From: CBDATA01 sp965215615 | Lineage (GTDB): Bacteria > Acidobacteriota > Vicinamibacteria > Marinacidobacterales > Marinacidobacteraceae | Assembly (NCBI GenBank): GCA_965215615.1 | Contig: OZ244068.1 | Coordinates: forward strand, 434,001-498,000 | Direction of reading: 5' to 3' | DNA: 64,000 nt | In this document: in pieces, positions 7,549-15,316 of the stretch | Numbering within the stretch: the stretch's first letter is position 1 | Layout: the number at the start of each line of letters is the position of its first letter | The notes under the pieces: model-generated | Told to the model about the DNA's origin: nothing | What the model saw: only the letters and a program-made list of their open reading frames with translations | Databases searched by the model: none | Made by a program: the position numbers and the translations under genes

Positions 7549-8874
7549 CTACGGGCAGAGCTTCGTCGTTTCGCTTTGCGTCCAGTATTTGAGCACGAAA
7601 TGATCGGAGTCGATGTTGTTCAGCTGCGGCCCGAAATCGACGTTCTCGAACCGTGGATTCCGGCCGTCGCTGCAGTCCAACTCCCATTTGCCATCGTTTT
7701 TCGGCCCGGTCGTCCAGAGGAAGGCATCGGAACCATCTTCCCGGATCTCCCAGAAAGACCCTCCGTTGCCTCGAGCGCCCACGACATTCCCGCTCAAATT
7801 GAATCCACCCCTTACCTGGCGGTTCACGCGCCCCCGGACGAGGATGTGTGGCCCGTTCACTCCGCTCGTCCCGGCCCGGATGGTGTCGAGAACGGCAATG
7901 GCGATGTCGTCCTCGTTGACGGTCAGGCTGATGGATCCCGCGGAAGTGGAGACGGCCGTCCCGTTGACGCTGGTGATGTCGATGCCCGCCGTATGGGTCG
8001 CATCCGGTGCCACGATGTCGTCGTCTATCGTGGCTCCGACGAACTCGATCTCGAAGCTGGCGCGATGGACCTGCCCGGTCAGGCCGAGCGTGCTCGTCTG
8101 GCCGCTCTGCGAGGTCACGCAAAAGCAGTTCCCATCGTTCGCGCAAGCCGAGTACGTGCTTGAGCAGGCATCCGAACTGTCGCTGACATCGAGGCCCAGG
8201 GTTCGCATACCGTCCAGGCCGGAGAGAACGACCCGGAACGTGCCGGGGTCTGGTTCTGTGCCTGCCAACTCGACGACGATCGTGGTGGTCAGATCCTCGA
8301 CATAGCCGCCCTCGGTGAGCTCGGCGGAACCCGGCCCGGTAACGGTGACGCTCTGCGCATTGTTGCTGACGGTCAGGCCGCCACCACCCATGAGTCGGAG
8401 CGGGGTCGCGCCGCCCTCGTACTGGAGCGGAGTGAAGCCGACGGACGGAACTGGCGCGTTACAGGCGCGGATTGCCTCCACCACCCGCCGCCAGAGCGAG
8501 GCATTCGAACCCATCAGAACCCGCCTTTCCGCCCTTTCCAGGCTCATCCCGCCGTCGCACTGGATGGCCCGGAGCGCCTTGCGCCAACGATTCCGCTGCT
8601 CCTTCCTCCCGATTTCGTGGTAGTGGTCGCTCATGCACTGGACGGCCTCCACCAGGTCTTCGCGGCGCTGGCACTGGCCGCGCCCGAGTGCTACGGGAGT
8701 GATCCCGGAAAGCCCTTCGCTGCGGATGCCGGCTTCCGCACCACCGGCTTCACCCGGTGCGGGGGCAGGAGCCACCGGAGACGGGGACGATCCGCCCTGC
8801 GGCCCGCAAGCCGCCAGCGCGGCGACGAAGGCAATGAAAAGAACAGCGTTTGATGAATGAGACCCAATACCCAT
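7549..8874 (-). CDS. Predicted lipoprotein of unknown function, paralogue B
   Basis: 441 aa, with a signal peptide ending at the lipobox-like ALAAC (cysteine about 24). It is homologous from end to end to the 4964-6403 protein, with strong matches in GEAGGAEAGIRSEGLSG, the VQCMSDHYHEIG region, GGGGLTVSNNAQ and the C-terminal DCSDGR(N/D)PRF block. It differs in a middle cysteine segment (SSTYSACANDGNCFC here). The ATG at 8874 was preferred over 8886 because the upstream one lies inside the -10 element and because it aligns with the start of paralogue A. No known domain was recognised. Shared cysteines suggest a disulfide-stabilised domain outside the inner membrane. Confidence 0.75.
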   Translation of the reverse strand: MGIGSHSSNAVLFIAFVAALAACGPQGGSSPSPVAPAPAPGEAGGAEAGIRSEGLSGITPVALGRGQCQRREDLVEAVQCMSDHYHEIGRKEQRNRWRKALRAIQCDGGMSLERAERRVLMGSNASLWRRVVEAIRACNAPVPSVGFTPLQYEGGATPLRLMGGGGLTVSNNAQSVTVTGPGSAELTEGGYVEDLTTTIVVELAGTEPDPGTFRVVLSGLDGMRTLGLDVSDSSDACSSTYSACANDGNCFCVTSQSGQTSTLGLTGQVHRASFEIEFVGATIDDDIVAPDATHTAGIDITSVNGTAVSTSAGSISLTVNEDDIAIAVLDTIRAGTSGVNGPHILVRGRVNRQVRGGFNLSGNVVGARGNGGSFWEIREDGSDAFLWTTGPKNDGKWELDCSDGRNPRFENVDFGPQLNNIDSDHFVLKYWTQSETTKLCP

Positions 8875-8881
8875 GCGACCA

Positions 8882-8887
8882 ATCATA
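8882..8887 (-). promoter_or_regulatory. -10 element TATGAT of lipoprotein B
   Basis: On the minus strand TATGAT lies 7 nt before the ATG at 8874 and overlaps the alternative ATG at 8886. Confidence 0.45.
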
Positions 8888-8960
8888 GCGAAAAACGAGT
8901 GGGCTTTGCCGTGGGCTGCCTTCGATGATCCGGGCCCCGATGGAAGGCCCGATGGAAGGT

Positions 8961-8966
8961 TAGGAT
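8961..8966 (+). promoter_or_regulatory. -10 element TAGGAT of AAA copy 3
   Basis: Same hexamer and 7-nt spacing as the other copies, although the sequence upstream is unrelated to the array spacers. That argues that the hexamer is functional. Confidence 0.5.
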
Positions 8967-8973
8967 GGGCGCG

Positions 8974-10512
8974 ATGCGTCGCCGGCTGCCCCTCGGAATC
9001 CAGACCTTCCGCGAGATCCGGGAGGAGGACCACTACTACGTGGACAAGACGCCGGGGATCGCATTGCTGGTGGGCCGGGGCAAGTACTACTTCCTGTCGC
9101 GGCCGCGCCGGTTCGGGAAGAGCCTGCTGCTCGACACGATCAAGGAACTCTTCGAGGGGAACGAGGCGCTCTTCCGGGGGCTCGCGATCGAAGGCGACTG
9201 GGACTGGTCGGTCCGGTATCCGGTGGTTCGGCTCGACTTCGCCGGCGGCAGCTACGGAACGCCGGAGCGCCTCGATGCCAAGCTCGCTGCCCAGTTCGAT
9301 CGTCTCGAAGCAGCTCACGGAGTGGAGAATCGCTACCGGACCCACCCCGAGCGCTTCGAGCATCTGATCTGGACGCTCCACGAGCAGACCGGCCAGCGGG
9401 TCGTGGTGCTGGTGGACGAGTACGACAAGCCTATCCTCGACACCCTCGCGAAGCCCGAAGTCGCGATCGCGCACCGGGAAGCGCTCCGGGGGTTCTACGG
9501 GGTCATCAAGGCGAGCGATGCCGCGATCCGTTTCGCCATGCTCACCGGGGTCAGCAAGTTCACCAAGGTCAGCCTCTTCTCCGAGCTGAACAACCTGACG
9601 GACATCACGCTCGACTCCCGCTACGGGGACATCTGCGGCTACCGGGAGGAAGATCTCGACACCGTCTTCGCTCCGGAACTCGAAGGACTCGACCGTGAGA
9701 AGGTCCGCGACTGGTACAACGGCTATTCGTGGGGCGGCGGGAAGCGGGTCTATAACCCCTACGGATTGCTGCGGCTCTTCGACAGCCGGAAGTTCTCGGG
9801 GCACTGGTTCGAGACCGGAACCCCGAAGTTCCTGGTGGAGACGCTGATCGAGCGGGGGGTGTCCTCGGTATCGCTCGACGGAACCCTGAGCACCGAGTCG
9901 CTGCTGTCGGTGTTCGACGTGGAGGAGATCGGGACCGAGGCGCTCCTGTTCCAGACGGGGTATCTGACGATCGCGGAAGAAAAGACACGGGCCGGGCAAA
10001 CCACCTACCGGCTCGGGTACCCGAACCGGGAGGTGCGGCAGGCACTGAACGAGCACCTGCTCACGGGTCTGGTGCGGAACCCGGCGAAACAGGACGCGAA
10101 CAGTGAACGGCTGGCGCGACTGCTCGAATCCCACGATTGCGCGGGGCTCGAAGAGCTGTTCCACGCCTTCTTCGCCAGCATCCCGTACGAGTGGTACACG
10201 AAGAACGACATCGCCCGCTACGAGGGGTACTACGCGAGCATCTTCTACTCGTACTTCGCGGCGCTCGGGTACGAGGTCACGGTGGAGGATTCGAGCAACC
10301 AGGGAAGACTCGACATGGCGGTACGGGCGGGGGGCCACGTGTATCTGTTCGAGTTCAAGGTCGTCGAGCAGGCATCGGCGGGCGCTGCGTTACAGCAGTT
10401 GCGGGATCGGGATTACGCGGCGAAATACCGGGGAAGCGGCGAGCCGATCCACCTCGTGGGCGTGGAGTTCAGCAGCGAAACCCGGAACATCACCGCGTTC
10501 GAAGTCGCGTAG
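8974..10512 (+). CDS. AAA-ATPase-like/PD-(D/E)XK nuclease family protein, copy 3
   Basis: 512 aa (alternative ATG 8965). It has all family motifs: RRFGKS, LVDEYD, and GRLD...LFEFK. It alone has the N2 segment (EIREEDHYYV, ALLVGRGKYYF) and a 5' flank that is not an array spacer, so it probably marks the left edge of a separate insertion or the oldest member of the second pair. Its A2 and B2 blocks match copy 2 almost perfectly, with one change (HEQTGQ for HQQTGQ), and its C2 block (AALQQL) matches copy 4. It forms the second tandem pair with copy 4, again with a 1666-bp period. Confidence 0.9.
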   Translation: MRRRLPLGIQTFREIREEDHYYVDKTPGIALLVGRGKYYFLSRPRRFGKSLLLDTIKELFEGNEALFRGLAIEGDWDWSVRYPVVRLDFAGGSYGTPERLDAKLAAQFDRLEAAHGVENRYRTHPERFEHLIWTLHEQTGQRVVVLVDEYDKPILDTLAKPEVAIAHREALRGFYGVIKASDAAIRFAMLTGVSKFTKVSLFSELNNLTDITLDSRYGDICGYREEDLDTVFAPELEGLDREKVRDWYNGYSWGGGKRVYNPYGLLRLFDSRKFSGHWFETGTPKFLVETLIERGVSSVSLDGTLSTESLLSVFDVEEIGTEALLFQTGYLTIAEEKTRAGQTTYRLGYPNREVRQALNEHLLTGLVRNPAKQDANSERLARLLESHDCAGLEELFHAFFASIPYEWYTKNDIARYEGYYASIFYSYFAALGYEVTVEDSSNQGRLDMAVRAGGHVYLFEFKVVEQASAGAALQQLRDRDYAAKYRGSGEPIHLVGVEFSSETRNITAFEVA

Positions 10513-10630
10513 AGGCCGCAGAACCACCCGTTCCATCCGGCTTTCCTCGGCATCGAGGACATCCTCGAGGATCTCGACCAGGCACTCGAGGCACCATAGG
10601 AAGCTCTTCCGGGAAGGACCGGACGATAGG
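10513..10630 (+). repeat. Array spacer 3 (118 bp), same as spacer 2
   Basis: Reads the same as 1752-1869, including the 10-base loss relative to spacer 1, and ends with the same promoter for the next copy. Confidence 0.8.
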
Positions 10631-10632
10631 AT
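10627..10632 (+). promoter_or_regulatory. -10 element TAGGAT of AAA copy 4
   Basis: Same hexamer, 7 nt before the ATG at 10640. Confidence 0.5.
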
Positions 10633-10639
10633 GGGCGCG

Positions 10640-12178
10640 ATGCGCCGCCGACTTCCCCTCGGGATCCAGACCTTCCGCAAGCTGCGGGAAGAATCTGCCT
10701 ACTACGTGGACAAGACGCCGGGGATCAAGTTGCTGGTGGACAGCGGGTCCTACTACTTCCTGTCGCGGCCGCGCCGGTTCGGGAAGAGCCTGCTGCTCGA
10801 CACGATCAAGGAACTCTTCGAGGGGAACGAGGCGCTCTTCCGGGGGCTCGCGATCGAAGGCGACTGGGACTGGTCGGTCCGGTATCCGGTGGTCCGGCTC
10901 GATTTCGCCGGCGGCAGCTACGGAACGCCGGAGGATCTGCGGGCGGGGCTTGCGGTCCAGTTCGACCGGCTCGAAGCAGCTCACGGAATCGAAAAGCGCT
11001 ACGAACGACCAGCGGATCGCTTCGGGCATCTGATCTGGACGCTCCACGAGCAGGCCGGCCAGCGGGTCGTGGTGCTGGTGGACGAATACGACAAGCCCAT
11101 CCTCGACACCCTCGCGAAGCCCGAAGTCGCGATCGCGCACCGGGAAGCCCTCCGGGGGTTCTACGGGGTCATCAAGGCGAGCGATGCCGCGATCCGTTTC
11201 GCCATGCTCACCGGGGTCAGCAAGTTCACCAAGGTCAGCCTCTTCTCCGAGCTGAACAACCTGACCGACATCACGCTCGACTCCCGCTACGGGGACATCT
11301 GCGGCTACCGCGAGGAAGATCTCGACACCGTCTTCGCCCCGGAACTCGAAGGACTCGACCGGGAGAAGGTCCGCGACTGGTACAACGGCTATTCGTGGGG
11401 CGGCGGGAAGCGGGTCTATAACCCCTACGGATTGCTGCGGCTCTTCGACAGCCGGAAGTTCTCGGGGCACTGGTTCGAGACCGGGACCCCGAAGTTCCTG
11501 GTGGAGACGCTGATCGAGCGGGGGGTGTCTTCGGTATCGCTCGACGGGACGCTGAGCGACGAGTCGCTGCTGTCGGTGTTCGACGTGGAGGAGATCGGGA
11601 CCGAGGCGCTCCTGTTCCAGACGGGATATCTGACGATCGCGGAAGAGGAGACGGGCGAATGCGGGGTCAGTTACCGGCTCGGGTATCCGAACCGGGAGGT
11701 GCGGCAGGCACTGAACGAACACCTGCTCGCGGGATTGGTGAAAAACGCCCGGGCACAGCGAGAGAACAAAACCCGACTCGGGCGGCTCCTCGGGACCCAT
11801 GACTGCGCGGGACTCGAAGAGCTGTTCCACGCCTTCTTCGCCAGCATCCCGTACGAGTGGTACACGAAGAACGACATCGCCCGCTACGAGGGGTACTACG
11901 CGAGCGTCTTCTACTCGTACTTCGCGGCGCTCGGGTACGAGGTCACGGTGGAGGATTCGAGCAACCAGGGAAGACTCGACATGGCGGTGCGGGCGGGGGG
12001 CCATGTGTATCTGTTCGAGTTCAAGGTCGTCGAGCAGGCATCGGCGGGCGCTGCGTTACAGCAGTTGCGGGATCGGGATTACGCGGCGAAATATCGGGGA
12101 AGCGGCGAGCCGATCCACCTCGTGGGCGTGGAGTTCAGCAGCGAAACCCGGAACATCACCGCGTTCGAAGTCGCTTGA
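10640..12178 (+). CDS. AAA-ATPase-like/PD-(D/E)XK nuclease family protein, copy 4
   Basis: 512 aa (alternative ATG 10631). ATPase and nuclease motifs are intact. It is a mosaic: N1 as in copies 1 and 2, A1-like (EDLRAGLAVQFDRLE, GHLIWTLHEQAGQ), a third version B3 of the central-C block (TLSDESLL, EEETGECGVSY, KNARAQRENK) and C2 (AALQQL) as in copy 3. The array-type 3' flank is missing: the sequence departs from the other copies within the last codon (GCT TGA instead of GCG TAG). That fixes the right edge of the repeat-derived DNA at about 12175. It converges on the outer-membrane barrel gene 15 bp away. Confidence 0.9.
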   Translation: MRRRLPLGIQTFRKLREESAYYVDKTPGIKLLVDSGSYYFLSRPRRFGKSLLLDTIKELFEGNEALFRGLAIEGDWDWSVRYPVVRLDFAGGSYGTPEDLRAGLAVQFDRLEAAHGIEKRYERPADRFGHLIWTLHEQAGQRVVVLVDEYDKPILDTLAKPEVAIAHREALRGFYGVIKASDAAIRFAMLTGVSKFTKVSLFSELNNLTDITLDSRYGDICGYREEDLDTVFAPELEGLDREKVRDWYNGYSWGGGKRVYNPYGLLRLFDSRKFSGHWFETGTPKFLVETLIERGVSSVSLDGTLSDESLLSVFDVEEIGTEALLFQTGYLTIAEEETGECGVSYRLGYPNREVRQALNEHLLAGLVKNARAQRENKTRLGRLLGTHDCAGLEELFHAFFASIPYEWYTKNDIARYEGYYASVFYSYFAALGYEVTVEDSSNQGRLDMAVRAGGHVYLFEFKVVEQASAGAALQQLRDRDYAAKYRGSGEPIHLVGVEFSSETRNITAFEVA

Positions 12179-12193
12179 TCTCTCCGAAAGCGT

Positions 12194-13342
12194 TCAGAAA
12201 TACCAACTGAGCGACAGGTAGCCGGTGAGCCGGGCGAGTCCGTATTCCGACGGGAGGGGACGGGAGGAGGTCACCTCGTCCGCGCCGAAGCCGAAGAACG
12301 CCCCGGCGGCGATCTCGATCTCGTCCGCCGCCGAATAGCCGAGGCCCGGGCCGATCACCCCGCTCCCGTCGTTCAGGTTGAGGAGGAAGAGGCCGCTCGC
12401 GGTGAGGAGCGGATGGAGCGACAGCGAGGCCTGGAGGATGCCCTCGTCGCGGCCGAGGACCTGATGCTCGCCCCGGCGGAAAGGGTCCGAAACGAGCACT
12501 TCGAGATACCCCTCGGGCCCCGCCGCGCCAAGGCCGTCGCGCTGGTATTCGGCGAGGAGCGAAAGGTCGCGCCCGAGGAACCGGAACACCCGGTCCACCC
12601 CGACGACACCGCGGAAAACCAGCCGGTCTTCGAGGCTGCGGAGGACGCTCTCGCTCCGGACCGCCCACGAACCGAGTTCCCCGGCAAAAGCACCGGCGGC
12701 CGCCGGATCCCCGTGGAGCGCGCCCGCCCACCCGGAAACCTCCCATGTCCCCACGGTGGTCAACCCGCGGACGAGCGCGGTGATCCGGTCCCCGTCAGGC
12801 GCGGGCCGCACCACCAGATCCACTTCGCTGAGCGCACCGGGAGAAAAGCGCACCCGGGCGGCATCCACTCCGGCCCGGAAAGAGCGGAACGGATCCACCG
12901 GACGGAACGGAGTGAACGGGTCGGCGGGATTCAGGAAAAGCGTGGTGCCCCAGGAAACCGCTTGGCGGCCGGCAGTGATTTCGAGGCGTTCGGACGATGT
13001 CCAGCCGATGTTGAGCCGGTCGAAGCGGTGCCGCCAGACCACGCGCTCCCGGTCGGCGAGGGTCCACTCCAGATCGAGCCACTCGCCGCCGCCGGGAGAG
13101 CTTCCGAGCGTGAATCCGGGGCGCGCATCGGATCTGCGGACGTTGAGCGCGTGTTCGTAGGCCACTTCGAGGCGGAACGCTCCGAACTCCGGTTCGCCCG
13201 AGAGCCGCAGCCGGTGGAAGAAAGCGAGCAGGTCGTCCTCGGTGCCCGCGATGAGAACGCCCTGGAGATAGCCGCGGACCGGCTGCCCCGCCACCGGTGC
13301 GGCGATGAGGGTCAGCGCAAGGAGAAGGGCGCGGAGGTTCAC
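12194..13342 (-). CDS. Outer-membrane beta-barrel protein of a Lol-like ABC operon
   Basis: 382 aa with a Sec signal (MNLRALLLALTLIAAPVAG). The body alternates polar and hydrophobic residues, and the chain ends in LSLSWYF, the aromatic ending expected for outer-membrane barrels. The motif GRQAVSWGTTLFLNPADPF resembles DUF1302-like porins, but that is a guess. The GTG start overlaps the stop of the ATPase gene by 4 bp, so it is the last gene of a five-gene operon. A role as the outer-membrane partner of that exporter is inferred from context only. Confidence 0.75.
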   Translation of the reverse strand: MNLRALLLALTLIAAPVAGQPVRGYLQGVLIAGTEDDLLAFFHRLRLSGEPEFGAFRLEVAYEHALNVRRSDARPGFTLGSSPGGGEWLDLEWTLADRERVVWRHRFDRLNIGWTSSERLEITAGRQAVSWGTTLFLNPADPFTPFRPVDPFRSFRAGVDAARVRFSPGALSEVDLVVRPAPDGDRITALVRGLTTVGTWEVSGWAGALHGDPAAAGAFAGELGSWAVRSESVLRSLEDRLVFRGVVGVDRVFRFLGRDLSLLAEYQRDGLGAAGPEGYLEVLVSDPFRRGEHQVLGRDEGILQASLSLHPLLTASGLFLLNLNDGSGVIGPGLGYSAADEIEIAAGAFFGFGADEVTSSRPLPSEYGLARLTGYLSLSWYF

Positions 13343-14037
13343 GAACGGCGCTCGTCGCTTGCGATCCGGCCGTCCCGCATCCGGACCAGACGGCGGGACC
13401 GCTCCATGACCCGGTCGTCGTGGGTTGCGAACACGAAGGTGATGCCCATGTCCCGGTTGAGTTCGCCCATCATGTCGAGGAGGGCTTCGCTCGCCGCCGA
13501 ATCGAGGTTGGCGCTCGGTTCGTCAGCGAGCACCAGCGCCGGCCGGCCGGCCACCGCCCGCACCACCGCAACCCGCTGCTGCTGGCCGCCCGAGAGCTTG
13601 CCGGGCCGACGGTCTTCGAGCCCTTCGAGCCCGGTCCGGCGGAACAGATCGGCGATCCGCGCCCGCCGCTCCCCGGGATCCACGCCCCGGAGCAGCATCG
13701 GGAACTCGGCGTTCTCGAAGGCGCTCAGCACCGGGAGGAGGTTATAGGCCTGGAAGATGAAGCCCACCTGGTGGAGTCGCATCTCTGCCAGCTCGCGGTT
13801 CGAGAGCGCGCCGAGCGGCTGCCCGGCGACGAAGACCTCGCCCCCGGTGGGCCGGGTCAGGCCGCCGATCAGGTTGAGGAGCGTGGTCTTGCCCGATCCG
13901 GACGGCCCGGCGAGGGCAGTGAACTCGCCTCGCTCCACGGTGAGGTTCACTCTGCGAACCGCGCGCACTTCCTCCGCCTCCTGCCGGAAGACCTTTTCGA
14001 GATCCTCGGTGCGGACCGCCGGCGTCTTCCCCTGCAT
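13339..14037 (-). CDS. ABC transporter ATP-binding protein (LolD/MacB type)
   Basis: 232 aa, the usual length for LolD-like ATPases. Walker A is GPSGSGKTT, the signature is LSGGQQQR, Walker B with the catalytic Glu is LVLADEPSANLD, and the switch His lies in FATHDD. It should power the two FtsX-type permeases encoded immediately upstream. Its ATG follows the TAG of the 14038 permease with no gap, which implies translational coupling. Such exporters commonly move lipoproteins, peptides or macrolides from the inner membrane; the substrate here is unknown. Confidence 0.93.
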   Translation of the reverse strand: MQGKTPAVRTEDLEKVFRQEAEEVRAVRRVNLTVERGEFTALAGPSGSGKTTLLNLIGGLTRPTGGEVFVAGQPLGALSNRELAEMRLHQVGFIFQAYNLLPVLSAFENAEFPMLLRGVDPGERRARIADLFRRTGLEGLEDRRPGKLSGGQQQRVAVVRAVAGRPALVLADEPSANLDSAASEALLDMMGELNRDMGITFVFATHDDRVMERSRRLVRMRDGRIASDERRS

Positions 14038-15312
14038 CTACCTGTCGAATTGGATCGCTTCGGTCATGTCGATCCGCGCCGCTCGCAGCGCCGGATAGAC
14101 CGAGGCCCCGAAACCGACCGCGAGGAGGAAGAGGGTGATGCCGATCAGCCGCTCCGGCCGGAAAAGCGGACGGATCACCGGGTCCACGACCGCGCCGGCG
14201 AAGGTCAGCTCCTCCTCCATGTTCCCCAGGATCCCGGAAAGGTCGAGTCCGTCCCCGAAGAAGAACCAGGTGGCGAAAAGGCCGAGGCAGACCCCGAGGA
14301 GGCCGCTCGCCGCCGAAAGGGTCAGCCCCTCGATGAGAACGATGAGGCCGCTCTGGACAGGAGTGAGGCCGAGGGCGCGGAGCACCCCGAATTCGCGGTT
14401 CCGCTGGAGGACCGACATGAGCACGGTGTTCACGATGGCGAACGCGATGATGAGGAACAGGAAACCCTGAACCAGATAGTTGCCGAGCGAGTCGATGGCG
14501 ATCGCCGCGGCGAGCCCCGGGTCGGTTTCGCGCCACTCCTTCACGCTGACTTCGCCCCGCTCCATCGGGGCGACGAGGGCTTCGGCGAGGCGGCGCGCCA
14601 CGAGCGAAGTTGCCCGGCTGTCGTGGAGCGCCACCGCGACCCCGGTGACTTCGCCGCCCGACCCGAGCCATGCGCCGGCGGTGGCGAGCGGCAGGTGGAT
14701 CCCTCCCTGGTCCACGCCGGGCGAGCCGGTCCGGAACACCCCGACCACCCGGAGCAACTGACCCGCGATCTCGCCTTCCGCATCCTGGGCCTGAACCACG
14801 AGGCGCGAGCCGATCCGGAGGCTGAGACGGTCTCGCAGTTCCGCTCCCACCACCGCTGCGAGCCGGTCTTCCGGCAGGAGGTACCGCCCTTCGATGATCC
14901 GGTCGTCCACCGGGCCGAAGCGCGACTCCGCCGCCGGATCCACCCCGACCATCTGCGCCGGGCGGGATCCCGCCGCCGAGCTTGCGAGTCCGCCGATCTC
15001 AAGCCGCGCCGAAACCGCGGCCACCTCCGCCGCGAGTTCGGGGGTCGCGAGGGCTTCGGACACGGCGCTTCGGAAACCCTCCTCCAACCGGTTCCCGATC
15101 CGCTGGCCGAGCCGGTACTCCGGATGTTCGACGCTCAGGTGGCCGCTCGAAAGCCGCACCGCCGAATCGATCCACTGCTCGTAGCTGCCGTCCGAGAGTG
15201 CGAAGGAGAAGACGATCAGGATGCCGCCGAAAACCATGGCGGAAGCGGTCAGAAGCGAGCGGCGCAACTGCCGGCGCAGGTTGCGCATGGCGAAGGTGAA
15301 GAGAACCCGCAC
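14038..15312 (-). CDS. ABC transporter permease, FtsX/LolC-E type
   Basis: 424 aa with the usual plan: one N-terminal membrane helix after a basic MRVLFTFAMRNLRRQLRR start, a large periplasmic domain (about 50-270), and three C-terminal helices. The GTG at 15312 was preferred over a start at 15375, because the longer form overlaps the upstream permease and adds an Arg/Ser-rich stretch with no family similarity. The gap to the preceding stop is 4 bp. It pairs with the 15317-16570 permease as a heterodimer. Confidence 0.9.
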   Translation of the reverse strand: MRVLFTFAMRNLRRQLRRSLLTASAMVFGGILIVFSFALSDGSYEQWIDSAVRLSSGHLSVEHPEYRLGQRIGNRLEEGFRSAVSEALATPELAAEVAAVSARLEIGGLASSAAGSRPAQMVGVDPAAESRFGPVDDRIIEGRYLLPEDRLAAVVGAELRDRLSLRIGSRLVVQAQDAEGEIAGQLLRVVGVFRTGSPGVDQGGIHLPLATAGAWLGSGGEVTGVAVALHDSRATSLVARRLAEALVAPMERGEVSVKEWRETDPGLAAAIAIDSLGNYLVQGFLFLIIAFAIVNTVLMSVLQRNREFGVLRALGLTPVQSGLIVLIEGLTLSAASGLLGVCLGLFATWFFFGDGLDLSGILGNMEEELTFAGAVVDPVIRPLFRPERLIGITLFLLAVGFGASVYPALRAARIDMTEAIQFDR

Positions 15313-15316
15313 GGAA

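Noticed and set aside
1..12178. CRISPR-like array
   Set aside because: The repeats are 1.5-kb genes with a 1666-bp period; no short repeats with regular unique spacers occur here or elsewhere in the window.
204..12178. Transposon with the AAA genes as transposase
   Set aside because: No terminal inverted repeats or target duplications at the edges (8960 and 12175), and the proteins have ATPase and nuclease-like motifs but no transposase catalytic domain. Tandem duplication explains the layout.
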